The position numbers and the translations under genes are program-made. This document shows positions 1 through 5,969 of a stretch of DNA of 33,786 nucleotides, piece after piece. Position 1 is the stretch's first letter; the number at the start of each line of letters is the position of its first letter. The notes under the pieces were generated by a model that did no database searches, was not told the DNA's origin, and saw only the letters and a list, made by a program, of their open reading frames with translations. The stretch comes from a virus. The stretch spans positions 1-33,786 of IMG/VR virus record IMGVR_UViG_3300044675_007199, one strand, 5' to 3'.

Positions 1-317
1 CAGTCGTTTGGAACGGCAACGAGCCAGACGCAGATGGAAAGAACGCACACTGCTTTGAGGCTCGTCCGCTCACTCGCGCAGACTTGGAGCGACACATTGG
101 GCTATCAACAAACGCCTCATACGAGACAGCAGGCGAGTGGCGCAAGCGACTCGTTGAGCAACTCACGAAAGAGGGATTGCGTGAAGCGAAGCACGACGAG
201 AAGCGCAACGAGGAACTTGACGCAATCTGGCAGAAGGAGAGCATTGAGTTGCGCGACCGAATCCGACGCGGCGAGATCACCAAAGAGGAAGCCGCGAAAG
301 AGGTGGTGGCGGTATGA
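1..317 (+). CDS. Hypothetical protein, 5'-truncated by the window edge
   Basis: The frame is open from base 3 to the TGA at 315-317 and has no credible internal start, so the gene begins upstream of the window. The visible 104 residues are hydrophilic; the C-terminal two thirds is a charged, probably helical segment rich in Glu, Lys and Arg (around EKRNEELDAIWQKE). No family is recognised. It overlaps the next start by 4 nt (ATGA), so it is translationally coupled to the 58-residue gene that follows. TTG codons inside the frame have no ribosome binding site. Confidence 0.75.
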   Translation, partial: VVWNGNEPDADGKNAHCFEARPLTRADLERHIGLSTNASYETAGEWRKRLVEQLTKEGLREAKHDEKRNEELDAIWQKESIELRDRIRRGEITKEEAAKEVVAV

Positions 318-490
318 AGAAGTGGGGAGTTCACTTGGAGTTGATCGGTCATAAGTGGTTGGAGATTGAGGCGGAAACAATACAAGAGGCTAGGGATAAA
401 GCGTTTGAGATCGGCTTGAATCTAGACTTCAACGAGTTCAACAACGAAACAGAGATTATGGTTGTTGACGCAGTGCTAGACGATGAGTAA
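314..490 (+). CDS. Small hypothetical protein (58 aa)
   Basis: This 58-residue gene starts at an ATG inside the ATGA overlap with the upstream gene and ends TAA at 488-490. The product starts MKKWGVHLELIGHK and contains ETIQEARDKAFEIG. The pattern of a strand followed by a helix with EARDKA resembles the small phage proteins that convert sensory-like beta-alpha folds, but no family can be named. It overlaps the next gene by 8 nt (ATGAGTAA). Good coding continuity and overlap on both sides support it despite its size. Confidence 0.7.
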   Translation: MKKWGVHLELIGHKWLEIEAETIQEARDKAFEIGLNLDFNEFNNETEIMVVDAVLDDE

Positions 491-680
491 TCTGTTTCCA
501 GATTCACCAAGAGAATCCTGCGGCTGCCCAGAAGAGAAGCGAGATAGAAACTGGCTCTGGTCAGACTGCGAGGTCAGTGGGCACGAAGAGGGTTGTTATG
601 TCGTGATGTGTAAGTCGTGTGATCTTTGGTCAAGCGACTGCGACGAGGCTTGGAAGACGATCCCCGCCGACTGGAAGTAA
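483..680 (+). CDS. Small Cys-rich protein (65 aa), zinc-ribbon-like
   Basis: The product has 65 residues and starts MSNLFPDSPRESCGCPEEK. Eight cysteines occur, including CGC near residue 13, a CxxC (CKSC, about residue 44) and later single Cys, spaced as in small treble-clef or zinc-ribbon proteins. Family not recognised. The start overlaps the previous stop (ATGAGTAA), making three coupled genes ending at 680. There is no intrinsic terminator with a T-run; a 38-nt hairpin of the repeated family follows 7 nt after the stop. Confidence 0.72.
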   Translation: MSNLFPDSPRESCGCPEEKRDRNWLWSDCEVSGHEEGCYVVMCKSCDLWSSDCDEAWKTIPADWK

Positions 681-687
681 ACAAATA

Positions 688-725
688 GTTCGGCTCCAAT
701 CACCCGCCGGTGATTGGAGTGGAAC
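688..725 (+). repeat. 38-nt covarying hairpin, copy 1
   Basis: GTTC and GAAC close the element; an inner 11-bp stem (CTCCAATCACC with its complement) encloses a CGCC loop. It lies between the previous stop codon and the next promoter. It is the first of 12 copies of identical length. Confidence 0.9.
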
Positions 726-728
726 CTC

Positions 729-758
729 TTGACGGCTCGCTATGTTTGTGAATACAAT
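729..758 (+). promoter_or_regulatory. Sigma-70-type promoter P1
   Basis: TTGACG at 729-734, an 18-nt spacer and TACAAT at 753-758. It begins 3 nt after the 38-nt hairpin. A leader hairpin (CCCC, loop GCTT, GGGG, 766-777) lies just downstream of the expected start site. Confidence 0.85.
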
Positions 759-799
759 GGTGTTGCCCCGCTTGGGGTGCTGTGAAAGGAGAGGCAACA

Positions 800-1048
800 A
801 TGGGATTCCTAAAAGCGTCAATGACGATGTGTGGCAACGGCGACTGCTACTACGACCAATGCGAGTGCGAAACGCACGACCACCCTCTTGTTCAGGAGTG
901 CGACGGCGAAACGCATTTGAGCCTTGATAAGCGTTGTCCGTTTGAGGGCAAGAACCGAAAGGTTGCTTATGGTTGGAACGGCTATGAACTCGCCTATGAG
1001 GAAACAATCTCCCTCTGCGACGACTGCTGGGACGCAGCGCACCAATAG
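800..1048 (+). CDS. Small Cys-rich hypothetical protein (82 aa)
   Basis: The start ATG at 800 follows AAAGGAG at 785-791. An in-frame GTG at 782 overlaps that ribosome binding site and is rejected. The product carries CGNGDCYYDQCECETHD near its N-terminus and ends with CDDCWDAAHQ, so it has a probable metal-binding knuckle plus a terminal CxxC. It is acidic and contains several Trp and Tyr. No family is recognised. It is the sole gene of the P1 cassette and ends 11 nt before the next 38-nt hairpin. Confidence 0.8.
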   Translation: MGFLKASMTMCGNGDCYYDQCECETHDHPLVQECDGETHLSLDKRCPFEGKNRKVAYGWNGYELAYEETISLCDDCWDAAHQ

Positions 1049-1059
1049 CGCATTTAATA

Positions 1060-1097
1060 GTTCGGCTCCAAATAGCCGCGGCTATTTGGACTAGAAC
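1060..1097 (+). repeat. 38-nt covarying hairpin, copy 2
   Basis: GTTC...GAAC element with stem CCAAATAGC and its complement around a CGCG loop. The outermost inner pair is C/C, so the inner stem is 10 bp. Confidence 0.9.
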
Positions 1098-1127
1098 TTG
1101 ACGCAATCTTGGATAGTATGCGACAAT
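1098..1127 (+). promoter_or_regulatory. Sigma-70-type promoter P2
   Basis: TTGACG at 1098-1103, an 18-nt spacer, and GACAAT at 1122-1127 as a weaker -10. It abuts the hairpin directly. The leader contains CGGC, loop AGTT, GCCG at 1136-1147. Confidence 0.75.
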
Positions 1128-1170
1128 CAACCTAGCGGCAGTTGCCGTTGGTAAAGTAAGGAGGACGGAA

Positions 1171-2133
1171 ATGGCACACGAGGTAGAAACGATGGCATAC
1201 AACAAGGAGCGCGGTATGCCTTGGCACGGACTTGGCGTAGCAAACGCGGGTCTTACCACAAGCGCGGAGATGATCGTCGCGGCTGGTCTTGATTGGAAGG
1301 TCAAGCAGCAGCCGATCTTCACCGAGCACAACGGCGCAACCATCGCGATCAACGGCAAGCGCGCAAATGTGCGCGACACCGATGGCGCGGTTCTTGGCGT
1401 TGTTGGCGATCGCTACACGCCAATCCAGAACGATGAGGTGATGTCGTTTGCCGATGCGCTTCTGGAAGAGGGCGCACGATACGAAGCGGCGGGGTCGCTG
1501 CGCGGTGGTCAGATCGTTTTCACCGCGTTGGAGATTCCAGAGAAGATCACGATTCAGGGCGACAATGGCGGCACGACGACTTACCTCGTCGTTGCTAACG
1601 GGCACAACGGGCTGTTCCCGCTCAAAGCGATGATCACGCCTGTACGCGTTGTTTGTATGAACACGCTCAACGCTGCGCTTGGCAGCGCGAAGATGTCGTT
1701 CACGCTTCGCCACACGGCGCGCCTAGACGAGAAGGTCAAGGAAGCGAAGCGCGCTCTTGGCATCGCGTCAAAGGTCGTTGATGAGTTTTCGGAAGTCGCT
1801 TCGCGTATGGTCGCGGAGAAGGTTGATCGCGACGAAATCTTCCGCGTGATCACACAACTTTTCCCGCTCTCCCAGAAGGAGCGCGAGGGTAAGGAAGTGC
1901 TTTCGGAGCGCGCAAAGGCAACCATCGCGATTCTTAACAACGCGGAGAATCTTGATGGTCTTCGGGATACGAAGTGGGGCTTGTATAACGCCATCGCGGA
2001 GTATCTTGATCACGGCGTTTCGTATCGCGGCGGCGTGCGCTCAACGGCGAACGACGCGCGTGCTTCTAGCGTGATGCTTGATACAGGCTTCGCCGCCAAG
2101 ACGAAGCGCGAGGCAATCCTCGCTCTGGTCTAG
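1171..2133 (+). CDS. DUF932 family phage/plasmid protein
   Basis: This 320-residue protein has the organisation of the DUF932 (TIGR03299, phage/plasmid-like) family. The N-terminal signature is ETMAYNKERGMPWHGLG. The mid-part has VVGDRYTPIQNDEV, a region with VVANGHNG, and VRVVCMNTLNAAL followed by SFTLRHTARLDEKV. The length fits the family. The biochemical role is unknown; members are common on conjugative plasmids and phages, often beside DNA repair-like or anti-restriction genes, and a RadC-like gene lies 1.3 kb downstream here. The start ATG follows TAAGGAGG at good spacing. It is the largest gene of this arm and the only one in its cassette, ending in a terminator at 2154-2185. Confidence 0.9.
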   Translation: MAHEVETMAYNKERGMPWHGLGVANAGLTTSAEMIVAAGLDWKVKQQPIFTEHNGATIAINGKRANVRDTDGAVLGVVGDRYTPIQNDEVMSFADALLEEGARYEAAGSLRGGQIVFTALEIPEKITIQGDNGGTTTYLVVANGHNGLFPLKAMITPVRVVCMNTLNAALGSAKMSFTLRHTARLDEKVKEAKRALGIASKVVDEFSEVASRMVAEKVDRDEIFRVITQLFPLSQKEREGKEVLSERAKATIAILNNAENLDGLRDTKWGLYNAIAEYLDHGVSYRGGVRSTANDARASSVMLDTGFAAKTKREAILALV

Positions 2134-2153
2134 CATCTTCTAGATCAAACAAG

Positions 2154-2185
2154 AAAGGAGTCGCCTTCGGGCGGCTCCTTTTTTT
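2154..2185 (+). terminator. Intrinsic terminator after the DUF932 gene
   Basis: GGAGTCGCC, loop TTCG, GGCGGCTCC, then a run of seven T. One G-U wobble is allowed in the stem. Confidence 0.9.
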
Positions 2186-2223
2186 GTTCTCGCCCAACAG
2201 GCGGCGGCCTGTTGGGGTAGAAC
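2186..2223 (+). repeat. 38-nt covarying hairpin, copy 3
   Basis: GTTC...GAAC with stem CCCAACAGGC and its complement around GGCG. It follows the terminator T-run immediately and touches the -35 box. Confidence 0.9.
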
Positions 2224-2253
2224 TTGACGGCTCGCTCTGGTTCTGCTTATAAT
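2224..2253 (+). promoter_or_regulatory. Sigma-70-type promoter P3
   Basis: TTGACG at 2224-2229, 18 nt, TATAAT at 2248-2253 (perfect -10). The leader hairpin is CGCC, loop GATT, GGCG at 2261-2272. Confidence 0.88.
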
Positions 2254-2293
2254 GGCGTTGCGCCGATTGGCGTGGCTGTAAATAGGGGGCTGT

Positions 2294-2620
2294 ATGGGCA
2301 ATAAAACTTTCTTTCAGAAGGTAGACGCGATGTTGGTGGACATTTCCGACAACACTGATGTCGGAGTGCTTGGGCCAAACAAGTTCGGTATCTGGTGCTG
2401 CTCAACCTGCTCGTTCGCTTCGTTGGAGGGCGACGGCTTTGAGAAGTTTGTTTACTATCACCAGCAGGACGCAGACCGCGATGGCAGCGATGTCTACCTC
2501 GGTTGGCTCGGCGAGATTGTGCCAGAAATCGTGAAGCAGTACGCGCGAAAGCACGGACTAACTTTTGAGTGGGACGGAGATGATGGTCGCAAACTCTACA
2601 TCTGCGCTCACAATCAGTAG
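2294..2620 (+). CDS. Hypothetical protein, DUF6891-like (108 aa)
   Basis: The start ATG lies 4 nt downstream of GGGGGCTGT. The product contains FGIWCCSTCSFASLE followed by FVYYHQQDADR and DVYLGWLGE, a pattern that recalls the DUF6891 group of small bacterial and phage proteins. That match is from memory and unverified. A single CxxC-like pair (CCSTC) could bind metal. The C-terminus (LTFEWDGDDGRKLYI) looks like a beta hairpin. It is the first of two genes in its cassette; both have the same GGGGGCTGTATGG start context, which suggests duplication of the translation signal. Confidence 0.8.
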   Translation: MGNKTFFQKVDAMLVDISDNTDVGVLGPNKFGIWCCSTCSFASLEGDGFEKFVYYHQQDADRDGSDVYLGWLGEIVPEIVKQYARKHGLTFEWDGDDGRKLYICAHNQ

Positions 2621-2628
2621 GGGGCTGT

Positions 2629-2901
2629 ATGGAAGTGATTGCGTATCAGTACGAGGCGGCGGTTCATTGTATTCCTTGCGCTCGCGGTGAGTTCGGCGCT
2701 CGGCTTGACGATGAGTCTGCTGTTGACTCGGAGGGCAACAATGTTCACCCCATCTTTGATACGGACGAGGTTAATCTCTGTGGCGAGTCTTGCGGGACTT
2801 GTTGGGAGTGGGCAATCGCGCCTGTTGAGCACGAGCCTGCGTCTTGCCTGCTAGTATCGGACTGCCGATTGTATGGGGCTTCGGCAGCGACGGAGGAATG
2901 A
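2629..2901 (+). CDS. Conserved small phage protein with HPIFDTDE motif (90 aa)
   Basis: The product has 90 residues with CIPCARGEFG near residue 14, then DSEGNNVHPIFDTDEV, then CGESCGTCWEW. This order of a CxxC, a HPIFDTDE box and a second cysteine cluster looks like a family I have seen among phage hypothetical proteins; no function is known. A zinc-binding fold is likely (six cysteines in two clusters). It starts at an ATG after GGGGGCTGT, 8 nt after the upstream stop, in the same transcript. A terminator follows at 2951-2990. Confidence 0.8.
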   Translation: MEVIAYQYEAAVHCIPCARGEFGARLDDESAVDSEGNNVHPIFDTDEVNLCGESCGTCWEWAIAPVEHEPASCLLVSDCRLYGASAATEE

Positions 2902-2918
2902 TTCTCCGTAATGTCTAC

Positions 2919-2945
2919 GACGCGGGATAGAGCCTCCCCCGCGTC
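2919..2945 (+). other. Stem-loop 3' of the 90-aa gene
   Basis: GACGCGGG (2919-2926) pairs with CCCGCGTC (2938-2945). It has no T-run and stands just before the strong terminator at 2951, so it may be an mRNA-stabilising 3' hairpin. Confidence 0.5.
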
Positions 2946-2950
2946 ATTAC

Positions 2951-2990
2951 AAGAAGGTCGGGTTGAGCAGCCAACCCGACCTTCTTTTTT
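2951..2990 (+). terminator. Intrinsic terminator
   Basis: A 15-bp perfect stem (AAGAAGGTCGGGTTG and its complement, loop AGCAGC), then TTTTTT. Confidence 0.95.
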
Positions 2991-3028
2991 GTTCGGCTCC
3001 AAGCACCGGCGGGTGCTTGGACAGGAAC
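2991..3028 (+). repeat. 38-nt covarying hairpin, copy 4
   Basis: GTTC...GAAC with stem TCCAAGCACC and its complement around GGCG. In this copy the promoter starts 14 nt downstream instead of 0-4 nt. Confidence 0.9.
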
Positions 3029-3041
3029 GAAAAATAGGGTA

Positions 3042-3071
3042 TTGACAAGATGAAATCGGGCGTGAGAGAAT
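3042..3071 (+). promoter_or_regulatory. Promoter P4 of the first ncRNA cassette
   Basis: TTGACA at 3042-3047, an 18-nt spacer and GAGAAT at 3066-3071. The string GTGAGAGAATC is shared with the promoter of the second ncRNA cassette and differs from the TACAAT type used by protein cassettes. Confidence 0.7.
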
Positions 3072-3077
3072 CCACTT

Positions 3078-3305
3078 GTCGGAAGCGATTCTAGATGAAG
3101 CGAACCGACAGGGTGAGACTCGTGGACGAGCGAGCAGGTCTGCCGCAGCCCTAAATGCGGGTAGACGAGACGCAAAGGACGATGACCGCTAGGTGCCAAT
3201 GGATCGGCGGAGCGGAAGGAAAAGGAGTTGGGGGAAGTGATTAGCCCCCAATGAATAATCCGAAAGAAGCCTCTTGGAACCGACGGGTTCCGAGGGGCTT
3301 CTTTA
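3078..3305 (+). ncRNA. Putative structured non-coding RNA 1 (about 230 nt)
   Basis: A full promoter at 3042-3071 and a terminator at 3263-3305 bracket a stretch with no ORF that has a credible start and ribosome binding site. The strand can form several local helices: TGTCGG with CCGACA closing an arm near the 5' end; GTCT/CCGCA with TGCGG/AGAC around GCCCTAAA; and TTGGGGG with CCCCCAA near 3230-3255. Base composition is purine-rich (GGAGCGGAAGGAAAAGG), unlike the coding genes. It does not resemble a tRNA, tmRNA or any riboswitch I recognise. It could be a regulatory RNA, a protein-binding decoy or a host-directed sRNA. The 5' end is inferred from the -10 position. Confidence 0.65.
3263..3305 (+). 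terminator. Terminator of ncRNA 1
   Basis: A 16-nt arm GAAGCCTCTTGGAACC pairs with GGTTCCGAGGGGCTTC around GACG, followed by TTTATTAG. One internal mismatch and one wobble are present. Confidence 0.88.
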
Positions 3306-3308
3306 TTA

Positions 3309-3346
3309 GTTCGGCTCCAATGAGCCGCAGCTCATTGGAATAGAAC
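3309..3346 (+). repeat. 38-nt covarying hairpin, copy 5
   Basis: GTTC...GAAC with stem TCCAATGAGC and its complement around CGCA. Confidence 0.9.
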
Positions 3347-3348
3347 TC

Positions 3349-3378
3349 TTGACGAACCGCTAGGTTTGTGAATACAAT
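3349..3378 (+). promoter_or_regulatory. Sigma-70-type promoter P5
   Basis: TTGACG at 3349-3354, 18 nt, TACAAT at 3373-3378. The leader hairpin is TCGGG/CCCGA around GACTT at 3386-3400. Confidence 0.85.
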
Positions 3379-3420
3379 GGTGGTGTCGGGGACTTCCCGA
3401 TTAGAAAGAAGGAGGCTCAA

Positions 3421-3906
3421 ATGAAGGACTGGAAGCGGTACAAGGTTGAGGTGTTTCGCCACGAGATTGCAGAGGCGAAGCCAACGAGGATTGAGCGACC
3501 CACAGCGGCGGTGGACTTTTTCCGTCAGGACGCGGAGCGGCTGATGAACGAGTCGCTCTGGGTGATGACGCTAGACGGACGCAACGGGATTCTTGGAGTT
3601 GAGCAAGTCTACTCTGGGACTGCGACTGGCACGAGCGTCCGCATCGGTGAACTTTTCCGCTACGCGGTTGCGGCTGGCGGTTGCGCGATTCTGTTGGCGC
3701 ACAATCACCCAAGCGGCGACCCAGAGGCAAGCAACGAGGACATCAACCTCACAAAGGAAGTCATCGCTGCGTCTAGCCTGTTGGACATCGCTGTCCTTGA
3801 CCACTTGGTCATAGGAGGCGGCGGCGCGTTCACGAGCATTAGGTCGCAGCGACCTTCGCTATGGGAAGGCGTTGAGGACGGAGTTCGCACAAGCATCACG
3901 CAATAA
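3421..3906 (+). CDS. radC: RadC-like JAB/MPN (JAMM) domain protein
   Basis: The 161-residue protein has the JAMM metal-binding signature: H94-N-H96, then PSGDPEA, S104 and D107, with E44 in SLWVMTLDGRNG as the likely N-terminal acidic ligand. It is the RadC domain alone, without the usual N-terminal helix-hairpin-helix half. The RadC domain is a zinc-dependent peptidase fold of uncertain biological role; solitary copies are frequent on plasmids and phages, often near anti-restriction genes. The start ATG at 3421 follows AAGGAGG with good spacing. It is the only gene of the P5 cassette and is followed by a strong terminator. Coexistence with a DUF932 gene in this arm is a typical mobile-element pairing. 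Confidence 0.92.
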   Translation: MKDWKRYKVEVFRHEIAEAKPTRIERPTAAVDFFRQDAERLMNESLWVMTLDGRNGILGVEQVYSGTATGTSVRIGELFRYAVAAGGCAILLAHNHPSGDPEASNEDINLTKEVIAASSLLDIAVLDHLVIGGGGAFTSIRSQRPSLWEGVEDGVRTSITQ

Positions 3907-3911
3907 GTTTG

Positions 3912-3947
3912 GTGGGCGGTAGGCGGAAACCCTACCGCCCACTTTAT
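3912..3947 (+). terminator. Terminator of the radC-like gene
   Basis: A perfect 12-bp stem GTGGGCGGTAGG with its complement (loop CGGAAAC), then TTTATT. Confidence 0.92.
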
Positions 3948-3949
3948 TA

Positions 3950-3987
3950 GTTCGGCTCCAAAGGGCCGCCGCCCTTTGGACTAGAAC
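3950..3987 (+). repeat. 38-nt covarying hairpin, copy 6
   Basis: GTTC...GAAC with stem TCCAAAGGGC and its complement around CGCC. Confidence 0.9.
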
Positions 3988-3989
3988 CC

Positions 3990-4019
3990 TTGACGGCTGG
4001 GCTGGGTTGTGCGTACAAT
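3990..4019 (+). promoter_or_regulatory. Sigma-70-type promoter P6
   Basis: TTGACG at 3990-3995, 18 nt, TACAAT at 4014-4019. The leader hairpin is ACCC, loop GCTT, GGGT within 4026-4039. Confidence 0.87.
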
Positions 4020-4060
4020 GATGACGACCCGCTTGGGTTGTGGAGATAAAGGAGGCTATC

Positions 4061-4288
4061 GTGGCAAAGAAGGCAAAGTCAAAGAAGGTGAAGTTGGCAG
4101 ACTTTCAGTTCGTCAATGGCGGCTCGGTGTGCCTGTTGATTCCTGTGAACGGCGACGCTCGTCGTTGGCTTGATGAGAACATTGGCGAGGACGCTCTCTA
4201 CTTTGGACACGGACTAGCGGTTGAGTACCGATACACGCAACAGATTCTTGACGGAATCGTGCGAGATGGGTTTGAGGTGGCGATGTGA
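4061..4288 (+). CDS. Small hypothetical protein with basic N-terminus (75 aa)
   Basis: The GTG at 4061 is chosen because AAAGGAGG precedes it; the longer in-frame ATG at 4040 lies ahead of that site. The product starts with a lysine-rich tail (AKKAKSKKVK) and continues into a probable alpha/beta fold (GGSVCLLIPVNGDARRWLDEN...). The basic tail suggests nucleic-acid or protein contacts; this is inference. No family is recognised. It overlaps the following GTG by 4 nt and is first in a three-gene cassette. Confidence 0.78.
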   Translation: MAKKAKSKKVKLADFQFVNGGSVCLLIPVNGDARRWLDENIGEDALYFGHGLAVEYRYTQQILDGIVRDGFEVAM

Positions 4289-4566
4289 GTAAGCCAATCA
4301 CAATGAGCCAAGCGGCGGAGATGATTCGCAACAGCAAAGGCTCAATCTTCGGTGTGGACTTTGTGAAGCGCACCACAGGCGAGTCGCGCAAGATGACGGC
4401 TCGCCTCGGTGTAAAGAAGCACCTGAAAGGCGGCGAGGCTGCGTATGACGCGAAGGAGAAAGACCTAATCTTTGTGTACGACATCGCAAAGAAGGGATAC
4501 CGCTCCATCGCTCTTGACGCAATCACCGCGCTGCGTATCGGTGGCGACGAGTACGAGGTGAAGTAA
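4285..4566 (+). CDS. SH3-like beta-barrel phage protein (93 aa)
   Basis: The protein contains FGVDFVKRTTGESRKMTARLGVKK, then KDLIFVYDIAKKGYRSIALDAITAL. This order resembles a widespread phage family I know as SH3-like barrel proteins of about 80 residues (FVKRTTGE.RKM...GVKKHLKGG...V.D...YR.I.LD). Function is unknown; a nucleic-acid or transcription-related role is often guessed. The start is the GTG at 4285, coupled by GTGA overlap to the preceding gene. The stop TAA is followed at once by the next ATG. Confidence 0.82.
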   Translation: MSKPITMSQAAEMIRNSKGSIFGVDFVKRTTGESRKMTARLGVKKHLKGGEAAYDAKEKDLIFVYDIAKKGYRSIALDAITALRIGGDEYEVK

Positions 4567-4761
4567 ATGTGTGAACACGAAGCAATCCGTTGGCTTCACG
4601 AGGCTGTCGTTGATGACTGCCCAGACTGCTCAAACGCAACGGAGTACGAGCAGGGCGAGGGTACGCCTTGCTCGCTGATTGTGTGCGTCGCGTGCGGCGT
4701 TGATGTTGAGCCAACAACAGACGCGCACCACAAGCAACTGCTCGCTTCCGTCGGCGCGTAA
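4567..4761 (+). CDS. Small Cys-rich hypothetical protein (64 aa)
   Basis: The ATG at 4567 directly follows the upstream TAA. The product has C2, a CPDC knuckle at about residue 18, C35, and CVAC at about residue 40, consistent with a zinc ribbon. Family not recognised. It is the last gene of the P6 cassette and has no intrinsic terminator of its own; a 38-nt hairpin begins 8 nt after the stop. Confidence 0.72.
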   Translation: MCEHEAIRWLHEAVVDDCPDCSNATEYEQGEGTPCSLIVCVACGVDVEPTTDAHHKQLLASVGA

Positions 4762-4768
4762 ATAAATA

Positions 4769-4806
4769 GTTCGGCTCCAAGTGGCCGCCGCCACTTGGAC
4801 TAGAAC
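4769..4806 (+). repeat. 38-nt covarying hairpin, copy 7
   Basis: GTTC...GAAC with stem TCCAAGTGGC and its complement around CGCC. Confidence 0.9.
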
Positions 4807-4808
4807 TC

Positions 4809-4838
4809 TTGACAGCACGCTATAAGTTCGCATAAGAT
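4809..4838 (+). promoter_or_regulatory. Sigma-70-type promoter P7
   Basis: TTGACA (perfect -35) at 4809-4814, 18 nt, TAAGAT at 4833-4838. The leader hairpin is GCGGG/CCCGC around GACTT at 4845-4859. Confidence 0.85.
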
Positions 4839-4878
4839 TCAAGGGCGGGGACTTCCCGCGAGTAGCAAGGAGGCTCAA

Positions 4879-5202
4879 ATGTCGGACGGATACAACGGCT
4901 GGACGAATCACGAAACTTGGTTGGTGAATCTTTGGATAAACGAAGGCTTGCTTGACCTTTTTGAGGTTGGCGAGCAGGCGCGACACTTCGCGGAACAAGA
5001 CGAGGACAACGCCGCGTGGGAAATGGCGAAATGGTTGCGCGAGCAGGTTGATGAGGTAATCGGCGACCAGCCCGTTGGACTCGCGGCAGACCTCATCGGC
5101 TCGGCGATGGCTTCCGTAAACTGGGAGGAAATCGCGGGACACTTCACAGATGAGGCGATTGAAAACGAGCGACAGCAGACAGAAAATGCGGAGGCAGAAT
5201 GA
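4879..5202 (+). CDS. YNGWTNHETW-motif phage protein (DUF7249-like)
   Basis: The 107-residue acidic protein begins SDGYNGWTNHETWLVNLWIN, a hallmark of a small family common in phages and plasmids that I recall as DUF7249. Function is unknown. The rest is helical and acidic (AEQDEDNAAWEMAKWLREQVDEV), ending in a glutamate-rich tail. The start ATG follows AAGGAGG. It overlaps the next gene by ATGA. Confidence 0.88.
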   Translation: MSDGYNGWTNHETWLVNLWINEGLLDLFEVGEQARHFAEQDEDNAAWEMAKWLREQVDEVIGDQPVGLAADLIGSAMASVNWEEIAGHFTDEAIENERQQTENAEAE

Positions 5203-5432
5203 GCGGAGAACGATACACCAACGGACTAATGGAGGGAATGCTACTCGGACGCGCCGAAGTTGCGGACTCGCAAGCGGGACGCACAAATGGCGAGAAGCGC
5301 GACGCATACCTCAACGCGGCGAAGTATGCTCGGCTTGCGCTCATTGAGTACGCGGCGAATGGGGATTCGGACGAGGTGCGCCGCCTCACAGGGCTTTCCT
5401 TTGATTGGACGGACGCGGCTAACGCGCTTTGA
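5199..5432 (+). CDS. Small hypothetical protein (77 aa)
   Basis: The ATG overlaps the stop of the preceding gene (ATGA), so the two are probably coupled. The product is a mostly helical protein (GRAEVADSQAGRTNGEKRDAYLNAAKYARLAL), with no metal motif and no recognised family. It is the second and last gene of the P7 cassette; no T-run terminator follows, only the next 38-nt hairpin. Confidence 0.75.
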   Translation: MSGERYTNGLMEGMLLGRAEVADSQAGRTNGEKRDAYLNAAKYARLALIEYAANGDSDEVRRLTGLSFDWTDAANAL

Positions 5433-5442
5433 GTAATAAATA

Positions 5443-5480
5443 GTTCGCCCCCAAGCACCGGCGGGTGCTTGGGATGGAAC
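5443..5480 (+). repeat. 38-nt covarying hairpin, copy 8
   Basis: GTTC...GAAC with stem CCCCAAGCACC and a complementary arm around GGCG. Compared with copy 4 the T-A pair next to CCAA is C-G on both sides, a clear paired change. Confidence 0.9.
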
Positions 5481-5482
5481 TC

Positions 5483-5512
5483 TTGACGCGCAATGTGAAG
5501 TGTGCGTATAAT
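5483..5512 (+). promoter_or_regulatory. Sigma-70-type promoter P8
   Basis: TTGACG at 5483-5488, 18 nt, TATAAT at 5507-5512. The leader hairpin is AGTCC, loop ACTT, GGACT at 5519-5532. Confidence 0.88.
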
Positions 5513-5551
5513 CTTGTCAGTCCACTTGGACTTGGAGCAGAGGAGGCTAGG

Positions 5552-5887
5552 ATGTTCAGAGCATTGGCAGTTTCACTCACGCCGAGCAACTTCATTATGG
5601 GCGACGATGGATGGATCGTTGATCCGCAGGTCGCAGGTCGCCTTGATGGTTTCGCCGAGCGGTTCGGCAACATCTACAATGATGTGATGAACGGCTGGGC
5701 ACATCAGGACGACATCTTTGAGACCGAGCAGGATGGAACCTATGATAAGTTCGGCAACATCATTGTCCATTGGCGCAACGATGGATTCGTTGACTTCGTT
5801 GTCTTTGACTCGCCAGACGCTGCGAAGCGCGAGTGGAGCGACATTGCAGGAATGTACGAGAGGATGCCGAACGGCAAAACTTTCTGA
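5552..5887 (+). CDS. Hypothetical protein (111 aa)
   Basis: The ATG at 5552 follows GAGGAGGCTAG; an upstream in-frame ATG at 5465 lies inside the hairpin and promoter and is excluded. The product has FIMGDDGWIVDP, then GFAERFGNIYNDVMNGWAHQDD and IIVHWRNDGFVDFVVFD. It looks like a compact alpha/beta acidic protein rich in aromatic residues. No family is recognised. It is the single gene of its cassette. Confidence 0.78.
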   Translation: MFRALAVSLTPSNFIMGDDGWIVDPQVAGRLDGFAERFGNIYNDVMNGWAHQDDIFETEQDGTYDKFGNIIVHWRNDGFVDFVVFDSPDAAKREWSDIAGMYERMPNGKTF

Positions 5888-5894
5888 ATAAATA

Positions 5895-5932
5895 GTTCAG
5901 CCCCAAGTGGCCGCGGCCACTTGGGATAGAAC
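5895..5932 (+). repeat. 38-nt covarying hairpin, copy 9
   Basis: GTTC...GAAC with stem CCCAAGTGGC and its complement around CGCG. Confidence 0.9.
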
Positions 5933-5934
5933 TC

Positions 5935-5963
5935 TTGACTTATAGATTCATCTGTGAGAGAAT
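5935..5963 (+). promoter_or_regulatory. Promoter P9 of the second ncRNA cassette
   Basis: TTGACT at 5935-5940, a 17-nt spacer, GAGAAT at 5958-5963. The -10 context TGTGAGAGAATC matches that of P4. Confidence 0.7.
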
Positions 5964-5969
5964 CGTCTA

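Noticed and set aside
630-1379. Long minus-strand frame of 249 codons across the first cassettes
   Set aside because: It runs through promoters, hairpins and two plus-strand genes, has no ribosome site, and its translation is low-complexity Arg/Ser-rich shadow sequence.
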